Shown here: one piece after another, positions 8,733 through 17,759 of the stretch
How the letters are laid out: each line of letters opens with the position of its first letter
Numbering within the stretch: position 1 is the first letter of the stretch
NCBI RefSeq assembly: GCF_030732865.1
Contig: NZ_JASHKB010000003.1
Location: 173,419 to 237,418, forward strand
DNA: 64,000 bases
Direction: 5' to 3'
Source: Roseitalea sp. MMSF_3546
GTDB taxonomy: Bacteria; Pseudomonadota; Alphaproteobacteria; Rhizobiales; Rhizobiaceae
Program-made: the position numbers and the translations under genes
The notes under the pieces: model-generated
What the model was told of the DNA's origin: nothing
What the model saw: only the letters and a program-made list of their open reading frames with translations
The model's database searches: none

Positions 8733-8744
8733 GGCGCTGCTCCT

Positions 8745-9164
8745 TCAGGCGGCCCTGTCGCCGGCGAAGTTCAGCATCCAGGGGATGCCGAAACGGTCGG
8801 TGAACATGGCAAAGCGCTCGGCCCAGAAGGTCTCGCCGGCCGGCATCTCGACGCGCTGCGCATCGCTGCCCAGGGCATGGTGGATGCGGTCGAACTCTGC
8901 CCGTGAACGCGGCGCGATCTGCACCCGGAAGCCCTGCGGTTTCGAATACATCGCCTCGGGCGCGTCGGACGCCATGATGGTCGCGCCGTCTATGCGCATC
9001 GACATGTTCATGACCAGATCGTCGCCGCCGGGCATGCGGCTTTCGGCGTCGGGTGCGTCGGCGTTGCGGAAAACGCCCATGATCTCGCCGCCCAACGCCT
9101 CGGCGTAATGTGTCATGGCTTCAAGGCAATCGCCCTTGAAGAACAGGTAGATGGTCGGCTGCAT
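8745..9164 (-). CDS. PhnB-like VOC superfamily protein
   Basis: A 139-residue PhnB-type VOC protein: MQPTIYLFFKGDCLEAMTHY, then the LGGEIMGVFRN region, MSMRIDGATIMASDAPE and ERFAMFTDRFGIPWMLNF. The start is put at ATG 9164 because it has the site GGGAGGAACGATC directly upstream; an in-frame ATG at 9194 would add ten unrelated residues. It is the first enzyme-like gene after the TetR gene. It is a different subtype from the second VOC protein of the cluster, so this is not a simple recent duplication. Substrate unknown. Confidence 0.87.
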   Translation of the reverse strand: MQPTIYLFFKGDCLEAMTHYAEALGGEIMGVFRNADAPDAESRMPGGDDLVMNMSMRIDGATIMASDAPEAMYSKPQGFRVQIAPRSRAEFDRIHHALGSDAQRVEMPAGETFWAERFAMFTDRFGIPWMLNFAGDRAA

Positions 9165-9202
9165 GATCGTTCCTCCCTGTGGTCGTGATGGCATCGGCCC
9201 GT

Positions 9203-9859
9203 TCAGCCCGCCTCCCCCTTCGCGGACCCGGTCAATGGCCCAGGCGCAAACAACAGTTCGATGTAGCGCTTGAGATGGCCGATGGTCTGGCGCGCCGTCT
9301 CGGCGTCGCCGGACGCCTTTGCGAGGATGAACGCGCCCTGGATCACCGCCTGGGTGTGCCGGGCCAGGGACGTCGCGTCCCAGTCGTCCGGGGCGATGCC
9401 GCGCGCGTCCATCGCCGCCTGGATGTCCGGCTCGAGCGTCGCCGCGTGGCCGAAGATCGATGCCGCGCAGGCCTCACGAATGGCCGGGTGCGTTTCATAG
9501 GTCTCCTGGGTCATCGTACCCACGAGGCAAGTGAACCCCGGCAGTTCCCCCTCGATCATCCCCTTGCGGAATTCGACATAGGCGAGCACGCGCTCAAGCG
9601 GGTCGTCGGGCGCGTGGTAGGGCGCGGCCGCGAACAAGGCGCTTGTGGTGTCGATCCAGTACTGCGCGGCGGCGACGCCGAGCGCCTCCTTGCTCTTGAA
9701 ATGGTGAAAGAAGGCGCCCTTCGTCACGCCAGCGGCGACACACAGATCGTCGATCGTGGTGGCGGCAAAGCCCTGCGTGCGGATCACGTCGCGTGCCGCT
9801 TCGAGCAGGCGGGTGCGGGCATCGCCGCGTTCGGGCTGGAGCCTGGTCGGTTTCGGCAT
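9203..9859 (-). CDS. TetR/AcrR family transcriptional regulator
   Basis: The N-terminal helix-turn-helix reads ARTRLLEAARDVIRTQGFAA then TIDDLCVAAGVTKGAFFHHF, a standard TetR DNA-binding domain; the remaining 150 residues are the helical ligand-binding domain. The start at ATG 9859 (MPKPTRLQPERG, 218 residues) is preferred over 9895 because the extra codons would lie inside the palindromic operator 9869-9886. It heads the leftward cluster of VOC, SRPBCC, DUF1428 and YdeI genes, so it most likely represses itself and those genes until a ligand binds. The ligand is unknown. Confidence 0.9.
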   Translation of the reverse strand: MPKPTRLQPERGDARTRLLEAARDVIRTQGFAATTIDDLCVAAGVTKGAFFHHFKSKEALGVAAAQYWIDTTSALFAAAPYHAPDDPLERVLAYVEFRKGMIEGELPGFTCLVGTMTQETYETHPAIREACAASIFGHAATLEPDIQAAMDARGIAPDDWDATSLARHTQAVIQGAFILAKASGDAETARQTIGHLKRYIELLFAPGPLTGSAKGEAG

Positions 9860-9868
9860 GCGGTGAAG

Positions 9869-9886
9869 ATACCAGCCAGTTGGTAT
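9869..9886. promoter_or_regulatory. Palindromic operator upstream of the TetR gene
   Basis: ATACCAGCCAGTTGGTAT has perfect 6-bp arms (ATACCA / TGGTAT) around an imperfect centre and lies 10 bp upstream of the TetR start. TetR regulators commonly bind such sites with this ATACCA-type half-site. It probably autoregulates the leftward cluster; the YeiH-type gene on the other side starts 225 bp away and may or may not be affected. Confidence 0.65.
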
Positions 9887-10111
9887 GTAGGTCAAGATCG
9901 GCTTCTTCCCGCAAGCCGGAACGGTCGAGCGGCCCTGCCCGTGTTCGCCCCTTCTGACGCGACCGGCATGTCACCATGATCAATGGCGGCGTGTCCGCCG
10001 CCCTCTTGCGACCTTCGCGCGCCGCCGCGGGTGCCGGACCCAAGGGGTCGCAAGAACGGATGCGGGCCGCGGCGCTGGCAAGACGCGCCGGGCCGTGATA
10101 GCGCACCGGCC

Positions 10112-11113
10112 ATGTCGGCCACTCTCAGACAACGCACCGGACAGGCAACGCGCGTGCTACGCGGTCTTGGCCTGGCGCTGACCATCGCCGCGGCGGCCGC
10201 CTTTCTGGGCGCCCATTACGGTGCCCCGGCCATGCTGTTCGCGCTGTTGATCGGCATGGCATTCAATTTCCTGGCCGAGGAAAGCCATATCAGGCCGGGC
10301 GTGGATTTCGCCGCCTCGACCTGCCTCAGGCTCGGTGTTGCGCTGCTCGGCGTGCGGCTGACCTGGTCGGACTTCGCAGCGCTCGGCCCGGTGCCGGTGA
10401 TCGCCGTGATCGGTCTGGTCGCCCTGACCATCGGGGTCGGCGTCGCCCTGGCCCGCCTGATGGGCCAGAACGCGCGGCTGGGCCTTCTGACCGGCGGGTC
10501 GGTCGCCATATGCGGCGCCTCGGCGGCGCTGGCGCTGGCTTCCGTGCTGCCGCGCGATGGCCGGCTGGAGCGCGACACGCTGTTCACCGTGGTCGCCGTG
10601 ACGACGCTGTCGACGATCGCCATGGTCGCCTATCCGCTGCTGTTCGCCGCGCTGTCGGCGACCGACGCGCAGACCGGCATGCTGATCGGCGCGACGATCC
10701 ATGACGTCGCCCAGGTCGTCGGCGCGGGCTATTCGGTCAGCCAGGAGGCCGGCGACACCGCCGTCATGGTCAAGCTGATGCGCGTTGCGCTGCTGCCGGT
10801 CGTTCTGATCGCGGTGATCGTCGCCACCGCCAATGGGCGGGCCGAAAGCGGCCGGATCCGCCTGCCCTGGTTCCTTGTCGCCTTCATCGTGCTGGCCATC
10901 GTCAACAGTCTGGGGCTGATCCCGGCGCCGGTCGCCGAGACCGCCGAGACCGCCTCGCGCATCCTTCTGATCACCGCGATCGCCGCGCTCGGCGTCAAGA
11001 CCGCGCTCAAGCAGATGGCCGATCTGGGCGGCGGCTACATCGTGCTGGTGGTCGCCGAAACCGCGATCCTGCTGGGCATGGCGATCGTCATCGCCAAGCT
11101 GTTCCTGCTCTAG
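10112..11113 (+). CDS. YeiH/UPF0324 family membrane transporter (putative sulfate exporter)
   Basis: A 333-residue polytopic protein with about ten membrane segments and the UPF0324 signatures: ALLIGMAFNF, the CLRLGVALLGVRLTW stretch, TGGSVAICGASAALALASVL and GATIHDVAQVVGAGYS. Members are annotated as putative sulfate exporters, but transport substrates are poorly established. The start at ATG 10112 (MSATLRQRTG) removes a proline/arginine-rich extension that would start at 9983. It is divergent from the TetR gene and is followed by the ABC operon after a 136-bp gap. Confidence 0.88.
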   Translation: MSATLRQRTGQATRVLRGLGLALTIAAAAAFLGAHYGAPAMLFALLIGMAFNFLAEESHIRPGVDFAASTCLRLGVALLGVRLTWSDFAALGPVPVIAVIGLVALTIGVGVALARLMGQNARLGLLTGGSVAICGASAALALASVLPRDGRLERDTLFTVVAVTTLSTIAMVAYPLLFAALSATDAQTGMLIGATIHDVAQVVGAGYSVSQEAGDTAVMVKLMRVALLPVVLIAVIVATANGRAESGRIRLPWFLVAFIVLAIVNSLGLIPAPVAETAETASRILLITAIAALGVKTALKQMADLGGGYIVLVVAETAILLGMAIVIAKLFLL

Positions 11114-11249
11114 GGTCTGTTGCATGTCAGCACGCGAAGATGCCTTGCGCCGCTTCCCCAGTTTTGGAAAACTGGAAACGATCACTGGTTCGAGCCGCAC
11201 GGCAGCGCCGCGCGGCAAACGCCGCAATCCAGCAATGAGGGATATGACA

Positions 11250-12281
11250 ATGATGCCCATGATTCCGCGTGCCGCCGGCGCCGCCGTGCTCGCGCTCGCC
11301 ATCTGGCCCGCCGCCGCGCAGGCCGAGACCCTGACCATCTCCTGGTGGGGCTTCAATGGCGAAAAGCTCGACAAATACGTCATCGCGCCGTTCAAGGAGC
11401 AGTGCGGCTGCGACGTCATCTTCGAGACCGGCAACAATGCCGACCGCCTCAACAAGCTCAAGATCCGCGGCGGGCGCGGCGTCGACGTCATCTACCTGAC
11501 CGACAGCTTCTCCCAGCAGGGCATCGAGGAGGGTCTGTTCCAGCCCATCGACCGGTCCATGACTCCCAATATCGAGGGCCTGCACGAAATGGCGCAGGCA
11601 CCGCAGGGCGAATACGGGCCGGCCTACACGATCGGCCGCGTCGGCATCGTCTATGACAGCGAGAAGGTCGACCCGCCGATCACCGCCTGGGCGGATCTGT
11701 GGCGCGAGGATCTTGACAATTCGATCTCGCTGCCCGGCATCACCACCACCGCCGGGCCGATGGTCGTCATGCTGGCCGGCGAACAGGCCGGCACCGACGC
11801 CTTCGAGGATGCCGACCCGGCTTTCGCCAAGATCGAGGAGATCAAGCCGAACGTGCTGAAGAACTACAATACCGGCTCGGAGATGATCAATCTGTTCTCG
11901 ACCGGCGAGATTACCGTTTCGCTGGCGCAGGACTTCGCGCTCGGACGGCTGCAGGACGCGGTGCCCTCGGTCGTCTGGGCCGATCTGGAGGACGGCGACA
12001 TCGCCACGCTGAACACCGTCAACATCCCGACCGGCGCCGAGAACGTGGAACTGGCGCATGAGTTCATCAACTTCATCCTCGATCCCGAGCGCCAGAAGAT
12101 GCTCGCCGAGGACGGTGTCGACGCGCCGGTCCATGCCGATGTCGAACTGAGCCCGGAAGCGGCCGCCAAGTGGACCTATGGCGAGGAGATGCTGTCCAAC
12201 CTCAAGCGCGTCGACTATGAGAAGATGAACGCGGCAAAGGGCGACTGGATCGACCGCTGGAACGAGATGTTCGGCGGCTAG
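11250..12281 (+). CDS. PotD-like ABC transporter substrate-binding protein
   Basis: The protein has a Sec signal peptide (hydrophobic core AAGAAVLALAIWPAAAQA, cleavage before ETLTISWW) and the PotD/PotF-type periplasmic binding fold (ISWWGFNGEKLDKYVIAPFK, VIYLTDSFSQQGIEEGLFQP, VGIVYDSEKVDPPITAWADL). This type usually binds polyamines or other small organic cations, but sequence alone does not set the ligand. The start is uncertain among ATGs at 11235, 11244, 11250 and 11253; the GAGGG at 11237-11241 best suits 11250, giving 343 residues. It is the first gene of a six-gene operon with two permeases, an ATPase and two hydrolases. Confidence 0.9.
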   Translation: MMPMIPRAAGAAVLALAIWPAAAQAETLTISWWGFNGEKLDKYVIAPFKEQCGCDVIFETGNNADRLNKLKIRGGRGVDVIYLTDSFSQQGIEEGLFQPIDRSMTPNIEGLHEMAQAPQGEYGPAYTIGRVGIVYDSEKVDPPITAWADLWREDLDNSISLPGITTTAGPMVVMLAGEQAGTDAFEDADPAFAKIEEIKPNVLKNYNTGSEMINLFSTGEITVSLAQDFALGRLQDAVPSVVWADLEDGDIATLNTVNIPTGAENVELAHEFINFILDPERQKMLAEDGVDAPVHADVELSPEAAAKWTYGEEMLSNLKRVDYEKMNAAKGDWIDRWNEMFGG

Positions 12282-12354
12282 AACGTCGGCAAACGAGCCT
12301 GCGGCGCCCGCCCGATCCGGGCTGGCGCCAGCCACCGCGCAAGGGGGAAAATCT

Positions 12355-13182
12355 TTGCTCAAGCGCCTTTCGGGGTGGGCGATGTCGGCGCCCGCTACGG
12401 CCCTTGTCGTCGTCTTCCTGATCCTGCCCGTGGGTGCGACGATCGCCGCCACCTTCGCGGTCGGCGGCGGCCCGTTGGCGGCCTATGTCGACTATCTTTC
12501 GAGCGGCTTTCGACGCACCGTGCTGTGGCGCACGCTCGAAATCGCGCTGCTGACGACGCTGTTCTCGGTGATCATCGGCTTCTTCACCGCCTATGTGGTC
12601 TCGCGCGCCAGCCCGCGCTGGCGCTCGATCCTGATCATCGCGGCGGTGTTTCCGCTGCTCACGGGCGTCGTGGTCCGGTCCTTCGCCTTTCTCATCCTTC
12701 TGGGCCGCAACGGCATGGTCAACAATGTGCTGGTCTGGCTGGGCGTGGAGGGCGCGCCGTTTTCCATGCTCTACACCGAGGGCGCGGTGATCGTCGCCAT
12801 GGTCTATCTGTTCGTGCCGCTGATGGTGCTCACGCTCGTCGGCGTGCTCGAGAACATTCCCGATGACGTGATCCAGGCCGCCGCCTCGCTCGGCGCCACG
12901 CCGCCGCAGATCTTCCGCCAGGTGATCTTTCCGCTTGCCGTGCCGGGGCTGATCGTCGGCGCGGTGCTGGTCTTCACCGGATCGTTCACCGCCTATGCCA
13001 CGCCGCAGCTTGTCGGCGGCGAGAACGTCATGGTGATGGGTACCTTCCTGCATCAACAGGCCATGGTGACCTTCGACTGGGACAGCGCCTCGACGATCGC
13101 GGCGATCATGGTCGTTGTCACCCTGGCCGTCGTGCTCGCCATGACGCGCATGGCCAGGCGCCTGAACCCGATGGCGACATGA
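12355..13182 (+). CDS. ABC transporter permease (PotB type)
   Basis: A 275-residue inner-membrane permease with six predicted helices and the binding-protein-dependent EAA loop (DVIQAAASLGATPPQIFRQV) that docks on the ATPase. The start is TTG at 12355, preceded by AAGGGGGAAA with normal spacing; no ATG fits before the first helix. It partners the next permease, the PotD-like protein and the ATPase downstream. It ends four bases inside the next gene, so the two permeases are translationally coupled. Confidence 0.92.
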   Translation: MLKRLSGWAMSAPATALVVVFLILPVGATIAATFAVGGGPLAAYVDYLSSGFRRTVLWRTLEIALLTTLFSVIIGFFTAYVVSRASPRWRSILIIAAVFPLLTGVVVRSFAFLILLGRNGMVNNVLVWLGVEGAPFSMLYTEGAVIVAMVYLFVPLMVLTLVGVLENIPDDVIQAAASLGATPPQIFRQVIFPLAVPGLIVGAVLVFTGSFTAYATPQLVGGENVMVMGTFLHQQAMVTFDWDSASTIAAIMVVVTLAVVLAMTRMARRLNPMAT

Positions 13183-13967
13183 CCGGCCGGCTTTCCCCTG
13201 TCCTGATCGGCTTTGCGGTGCTGGTCTATGCGTTCCTGATGGGTCCGCTGATCATCGTCATCGGCGCTGCGCTTTCGGACACCACCTTCCTGACCTTTCC
13301 GCCCCAGGGGCTGTCGCTGCGCTGGTTCGAGCGCATCTTCGAGATCGGCGCGTTCCGGCGGACCATGGTGACGAGCTTCCAGGTGGCGACGCTCGCCACC
13401 ATCTGCGCGCTCATCGTCGGCATACCGGCGGCCTACGCACTCAACCGCTACCGCGTGCAACTTCCGGGCTGGCTGTCGACGCTGTTCGTGCTGCCGGTGC
13501 TGGTGCCCGAGATCGTGCTGGGTTTTTCGCTTTTGCGCTCGATCCAGGTCGGCGCCGGCTTTCCGGTGTTCTCGACGCTTCTGATCGGTCACACGCTGCT
13601 GGTGCTGCCCTATTGCGTGCGCGTGATCTCGGCGAGCCTTGCCTCGTTCGACTTTTCCATCGAGGAAGCGGCGATCAGCCTTGGTTCGCCGAAATGGAAG
13701 ACGTTCTTCACCATCGTGCTGCCCAATGTGCGCTCGGGCGTGATCGCCGCGTTCATCCTGGCCTTCATCACCTCGATCAACGACGTCTCGGTTGCGCTGT
13801 TCCTCACCGGGCCGGGCATTTCCACATTGCCGATCCAGATCCTCGCCCATGTCGAGCAGTTCTTCGATCCCGTCATCGCCTCGGTGTCGGTGCTGCTCAT
13901 GGTGCTGACCGTCGCCGTCATGGCGGTGGTCGAGCGCACCCTTGGCCTGACCTTCCTGACCAAGTAG
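13179..13967 (+). CDS. ABC transporter permease (PotC type)
   Basis: The second permease subunit, 262 residues, has six hydrophobic segments and an EAA loop (FSIEEAAISLGSPKWKTFFT). The opening MTGRLSPVLIGFAVLVYAF and the FPPQGLSLRWFERIFE segment after the first helix are typical of PotC/YdcV proteins. ATG 13179 overlaps the stop of the first permease (ATGA). With its partner it forms the membrane channel of the importer. Confidence 0.92.
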   Translation: MTGRLSPVLIGFAVLVYAFLMGPLIIVIGAALSDTTFLTFPPQGLSLRWFERIFEIGAFRRTMVTSFQVATLATICALIVGIPAAYALNRYRVQLPGWLSTLFVLPVLVPEIVLGFSLLRSIQVGAGFPVFSTLLIGHTLLVLPYCVRVISASLASFDFSIEEAAISLGSPKWKTFFTIVLPNVRSGVIAAFILAFITSINDVSVALFLTGPGISTLPIQILAHVEQFFDPVIASVSVLLMVLTVAVMAVVERTLGLTFLTK

Positions 13968-13977
13968 ACCGCCCGTC

Positions 13978-15045
13978 ATGACCGCCCCCCTGTCGCTTGC
14001 CAACCTGACCGCCCATTACGGGACAACCAAGGTCCTCGACGATCTGTCGCTCGATGTCGGCGAGGGCGAACTCGTCTCGTTGCTCGGCGCGTCTGGCTGC
14101 GGCAAGACGACCACGCTGCGGCTGATCGCCGGCTTCCTGGTGCCCACGGCGGGCACCATCCATCTGGGCGAGACGGACCTGACGCGCCTGCCCGCCCACC
14201 GGCGCAATATCGGGCTCGTCTTTCAGAACTATGCGCTGTTTCCGCATCTCAGTGTGCTCGACAATGTCGCCTTCGGGCTCAAGCAGCGCGGCATGGCAAG
14301 CGCGGCGCGTGCCGAACGGGCCCGCGCCATGCTCGCGCGCGTCGGGCTGACGCCGCTCGAAGAGCGCCTGCCGGGCGAATTGTCCGGCGGCCAGCGCCAG
14401 CGCGTGGCGCTGGCGCGCGCGCTCGTCATCGAGCCGCCGCTGCTGATGTTCGACGAGCCGCTGTCCAATCTCGATGCCAAGCTGCGCGTCGACATGCGCG
14501 TGGAGATCCGCCAGCTCCAGCGCGCCAACAACACGACCGCGGTGTTTGTCACCCACGACCAGGAGGAGGCGTTCTCGATCTCCGACCGCGTGGCGATCAT
14601 GGATGCCGGGCGCATCCGCCAGTTCGATGCGCCCGAAACGCTCTATCAGCGGCCCGCCAACGCGTTCGTTGCCCGTTTCGTCGGCTTCGAGAACTTGATC
14701 GCGCTCGAGGCGAGGCGGCGCGAGGGCGCGATCGTCCATGCCGAGGGGCCGGGCGGGATCTCGGTCGCCCTCGACCAGGACCGGCTCGGCGCGATCCCCG
14801 ACCGCTTCACGCTGGCAACGCGCCCCGACGGGCTTCGCGTGACCGCGCAGCCGGAGGCGGAGGGCATTCCGGCCTCGCTCGGCCTGCGCACCTATCTGGG
14901 CCGGGCCTATCATTATCAGGCCGAAACGCCGGCCGGCCATCTGGTCGCCTCCGGCCCGCTGTCGCGGCCGCTCCAAAGCGGCGACCAGGCCCGGCTGGTG
15001 CCCGAGGCCGAGCAATGCTGCATCCTGCCCGAGGGCGAGATCTGA
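13978..15045 (+). CDS. ABC transporter ATP-binding protein (PotA type)
   Basis: A 355-residue ATPase with Walker A GASGCGKTT (about residues 38-46), Q-loop FQNYALFPHL, signature LSGGQRQRVALARAL, Walker B LLMFDEPLSNLDAKLR and the switch histidine in VTHDQEEAF. The C-terminal 110 residues form the TOBE domain typical of PotA/MalK-type importers. Ten bp separate it from the preceding permease, and its stop overlaps the start of the amidohydrolase gene (TGATG). It energises the importer encoded by the three genes upstream. Confidence 0.94.
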   Translation: MTAPLSLANLTAHYGTTKVLDDLSLDVGEGELVSLLGASGCGKTTTLRLIAGFLVPTAGTIHLGETDLTRLPAHRRNIGLVFQNYALFPHLSVLDNVAFGLKQRGMASAARAERARAMLARVGLTPLEERLPGELSGGQRQRVALARALVIEPPLLMFDEPLSNLDAKLRVDMRVEIRQLQRANNTTAVFVTHDQEEAFSISDRVAIMDAGRIRQFDAPETLYQRPANAFVARFVGFENLIALEARRREGAIVHAEGPGGISVALDQDRLGAIPDRFTLATRPDGLRVTAQPEAEGIPASLGLRTYLGRAYHYQAETPAGHLVASGPLSRPLQSGDQARLVPEAEQCCILPEGEI

Positions 15046-16370
15046 TGACGACGCTGATCCGCAACGCCTGGCTGCTGCCGTGCACGCCGGACATGGCGGT
15101 GATCGAGGGCGGCCATGTGCTGGTCGAGGACGGCATCATCGCCAGCGCCGGTCCCGGCGAGGGACCGCCAAGGCCGGGCGCCGAGCTGATCGATGCGGGC
15201 GGCGACATCGTCATGCCCGGCATGGTCAATGCGCACGCGCATCTGCCGATGACGCTGTTTCGCGGGCTCGGCGAGGATGTCGACGACCGCCTGTTCCGCT
15301 ATGTGCTGCCGATGGAACGGCGGTTCGTCTCGCCCGACATGGTGCGCATCGGCACCGCGCTCGGCGCCTGGGAATCGATCCGGGCCGGCGTGACCACCGT
15401 CGCCGACATGTACTACTTCGAAACCGAGGTCGGCCATGTGCTGGACGAAGCGGGCCTGCGCGGCGTGGTCGGCCAGACCATCGCCGATTTCGACCCGCCG
15501 GACCATGACAGCATCGATGCGGGCTTCGCGCTGACCGAGAAGCTTGCCGACACTTTCGCCGGCCATGACCGCATCACCGCCTCGATCGCCCCGCATGCGC
15601 CGTACTCCACCGACATCCCGGTCATGGCCCGCGTCGCACGCTGGGCCGAGGATCATCCGGACGCGCCCGTGCAAATCCATCTCGCCGAGATGCGCAGCGA
15701 GATGGACTGGGCAGAAAGGACCCATGGCTGCCGACCGGTCGAAACGGTCGACCGCGCCGGGCTGCTGCGCGACGGGCTGATCGCCGCACACTGCCTTTAC
15801 CTCGACGACGCCGAGATAGCGCGCATGGCCGCGGCCGGGGTGCGCGTCGCCCACAATGCGCGCTCGAACGCCAAGGCCGGGCGCGGCATCGCGCCGGTCG
15901 ACAAGATGCGCGCGGCCGGGATACCGGTCGGCATCGCCACGGACGGGCCGATGAGCGGCAACACGCTCGACCTTTTCGCGCAATTCGGGCCGGTCTCGAT
16001 GTTCGCCAAGCTGCTGGGCGGCTCGCGCAAGCCAATGCCCGCGGCCGAGGTCGTCCGCATGGCGACCGCCGAGGGCGCGCGCGTGCTCGGCCTTGACGAC
16101 CGCATCGGCACGCTGACGCCGGGCATGGCCGCCGATCTGATCCGCATTTCGCTCGACGCGCCGCGCCTGCAGCCTGTCTACGATCCCTATGCGACGCTGG
16201 TCTTTGCCGCCCAGCCCGAGGACGTCACCGCCGTGATGGTCGCGGGCCGCTGGCTGATGCGCGACCGGCAGGTCCTGAGCCTCGAGCGCGCCAAGGTGCT
16301 GCGCGATGCCGGACAGATCGCCACCCAGTTCAGGGCCGAAATGGCCCGCATCGATGGAGACGAGACATGA
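15045..16370 (+). CDS. Amidohydrolase family deaminase (TRZ/ATZ, MTA/SAH-deaminase-like)
   Basis: A 441-residue metal-dependent hydrolase. Metal ligands are visible: HAH in NAHAHLPMTLFRGLGEDV, a histidine in APHAPYSTD, one in IHLAEMRSEMDW, one in AAHCLYLDD, and the aspartate in GIATDGPMSGN. Order and spacing match the TRZ/ATZ group, which contains S-adenosylhomocysteine/methylthioadenosine deaminases, guanine deaminase-like enzymes and chlorohydrolases. The exact substrate cannot be assigned. The start ATG at 15045 overlaps the ATPase stop; the longer frame from 15015 is not needed. Its place behind an importer suggests that it acts on the imported compound, in the cytoplasm. Confidence 0.88.
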   Translation: MTTLIRNAWLLPCTPDMAVIEGGHVLVEDGIIASAGPGEGPPRPGAELIDAGGDIVMPGMVNAHAHLPMTLFRGLGEDVDDRLFRYVLPMERRFVSPDMVRIGTALGAWESIRAGVTTVADMYYFETEVGHVLDEAGLRGVVGQTIADFDPPDHDSIDAGFALTEKLADTFAGHDRITASIAPHAPYSTDIPVMARVARWAEDHPDAPVQIHLAEMRSEMDWAERTHGCRPVETVDRAGLLRDGLIAAHCLYLDDAEIARMAAAGVRVAHNARSNAKAGRGIAPVDKMRAAGIPVGIATDGPMSGNTLDLFAQFGPVSMFAKLLGGSRKPMPAAEVVRMATAEGARVLGLDDRIGTLTPGMAADLIRISLDAPRLQPVYDPYATLVFAAQPEDVTAVMVAGRWLMRDRQVLSLERAKVLRDAGQIATQFRAEMARIDGDET

Positions 16371-17758
16371 GTGCCGAGCAAGCCGCCCTTCAAAGCGTCG
16401 AAGCGACGATCGATACCAGCGTCGAGCGGCTGATGGATCTGATCCGCATCCCCTCGATCTCCACCGACCCGGCCCATGCCGACGACTGCCGGCGTGCCGC
16501 GCAATGGCTGTGCGACGAACTGACCTCGCTCGGCTTCGATGCAAGCGTGCGCCCGACGGGCCAGCACCCCATGGTCGTCGCCCATGATCGCGATGCGCCG
16601 GCGGGCGTGCCGCATGTGCTGTTCTACGGCCATTACGACGTTCAGCCGGTCGACCCGATCGCATTGTGGCAGCGGCCGCCCTTCGAGCCGGCGCGCGTGC
16701 CGCAGCCCGATGGCGATAGCTGGATCACCGGGCGCGGCGCCTCCGACGACAAGGGCCAGCTGATGACCTTCATCGAGGCGTGCCGCGCCTTTAAGGCGGC
16801 GAACGGCACGCTGCCGCTCAAGGTCTCGATCCTGCTGGAGGGCGAGGAGGAAATCGCCTCGCCGAGCCTTGCGCCGTTCCTTGAAGCGACCGCCCAGGAA
16901 CTGAAGGCCGATGTCGTGCTCGTGTGCGACACCGACATGTGGGACAAGGATACGCCCGCCATCACCACCATGATGCGCGGGCTCGTCGGCGAGGAGATCA
17001 CCGTCACCTGCGCCGACCGCGACCTGCATTCGGGCATTTTCGGCAATGCGGCGGCCAATCCGCTGCAGGTGCTCGCCAATGTGCTGGCGAGCCTGCGCGC
17101 GCCGGACGGCAGCATCGCCATCGAGGGCTTTTATGACGACGTCAAGGACCTGCCCGAGGCGGTGCGGGCGCAATGGTCGCGCCTTCCGTTCGATGCCGAG
17201 GGGTTTCTCGGCATGGTCGGGCTCAGCCAGCCGGCGGGCGAAGCGGACCGGCCGGTGATCGAGCAGGTGTGGGCGCGGCCGTCCTTCGAGGTGCACGGCA
17301 TCCAAGGCGGTTTCACCGGCAACGGGTTCAAGACCGTGATCCCCTCGACGGCGATGGCCAAGGTCTCGTTCCGCATCGTCGACGGCCAGGATCCGGACAA
17401 GGTGCGCGCGGCCTTCCGCGACCACTGCCGGGCGCGGGTGCCGGCCGACTGCACGATCGAGTTCGCCGAGCATGGCGGCAGCGCTGCGACGGTACAGCCC
17501 CATGACAGCCCGATGCTGAACCGCGCGCTTGCCGCGCTGACCGAGGAATGGCAGACCGAGGCGGCGTGCGCGGGCACGGGCGGGTCGATCCCGATCGTCA
17601 CCGCGTTCAAGGATCAACTGGGCATGGATGCGCTGCTGGTCGGCTTTGCCCGCTTCGACAACCGCATTCACAGCCCCAACGAGAAATACGATCTTTCCAG
17701 CTATCACAAAGGCATACGCAGCTGGGTTCGGATCATGGCAAAACTCGCCGAAGGCTGA
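16367..17758 (+). CDS. M20 family metallopeptidase (dipeptidase-like)
   Basis: A 463-residue zinc hydrolase of the M20 family with metal and catalytic residues in place: His89 and Asp91 in YGHYDVQPVDP, Asp127 in GRGASDDKGQ, and the Glu pair in LLEGEEEIASPS (160-161). The dimerisation domain lies in the middle, and GGSIPIV carries the later conserved turn. Members remove residues from dipeptides or N-acyl/carbamoyl amino acids. It overlaps the deaminase gene by four bases and is the last gene of the operon, ending one base before the convergent ykoC-type gene. Substrate unknown. Confidence 0.9.
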   Translation: MSAEQAALQSVEATIDTSVERLMDLIRIPSISTDPAHADDCRRAAQWLCDELTSLGFDASVRPTGQHPMVVAHDRDAPAGVPHVLFYGHYDVQPVDPIALWQRPPFEPARVPQPDGDSWITGRGASDDKGQLMTFIEACRAFKAANGTLPLKVSILLEGEEEIASPSLAPFLEATAQELKADVVLVCDTDMWDKDTPAITTMMRGLVGEEITVTCADRDLHSGIFGNAAANPLQVLANVLASLRAPDGSIAIEGFYDDVKDLPEAVRAQWSRLPFDAEGFLGMVGLSQPAGEADRPVIEQVWARPSFEVHGIQGGFTGNGFKTVIPSTAMAKVSFRIVDGQDPDKVRAAFRDHCRARVPADCTIEFAEHGGSAATVQPHDSPMLNRALAALTEEWQTEAACAGTGGSIPIVTAFKDQLGMDALLVGFARFDNRIHSPNEKYDLSSYHKGIRSWVRIMAKLAEG

Positions 17759-17759
17759 G

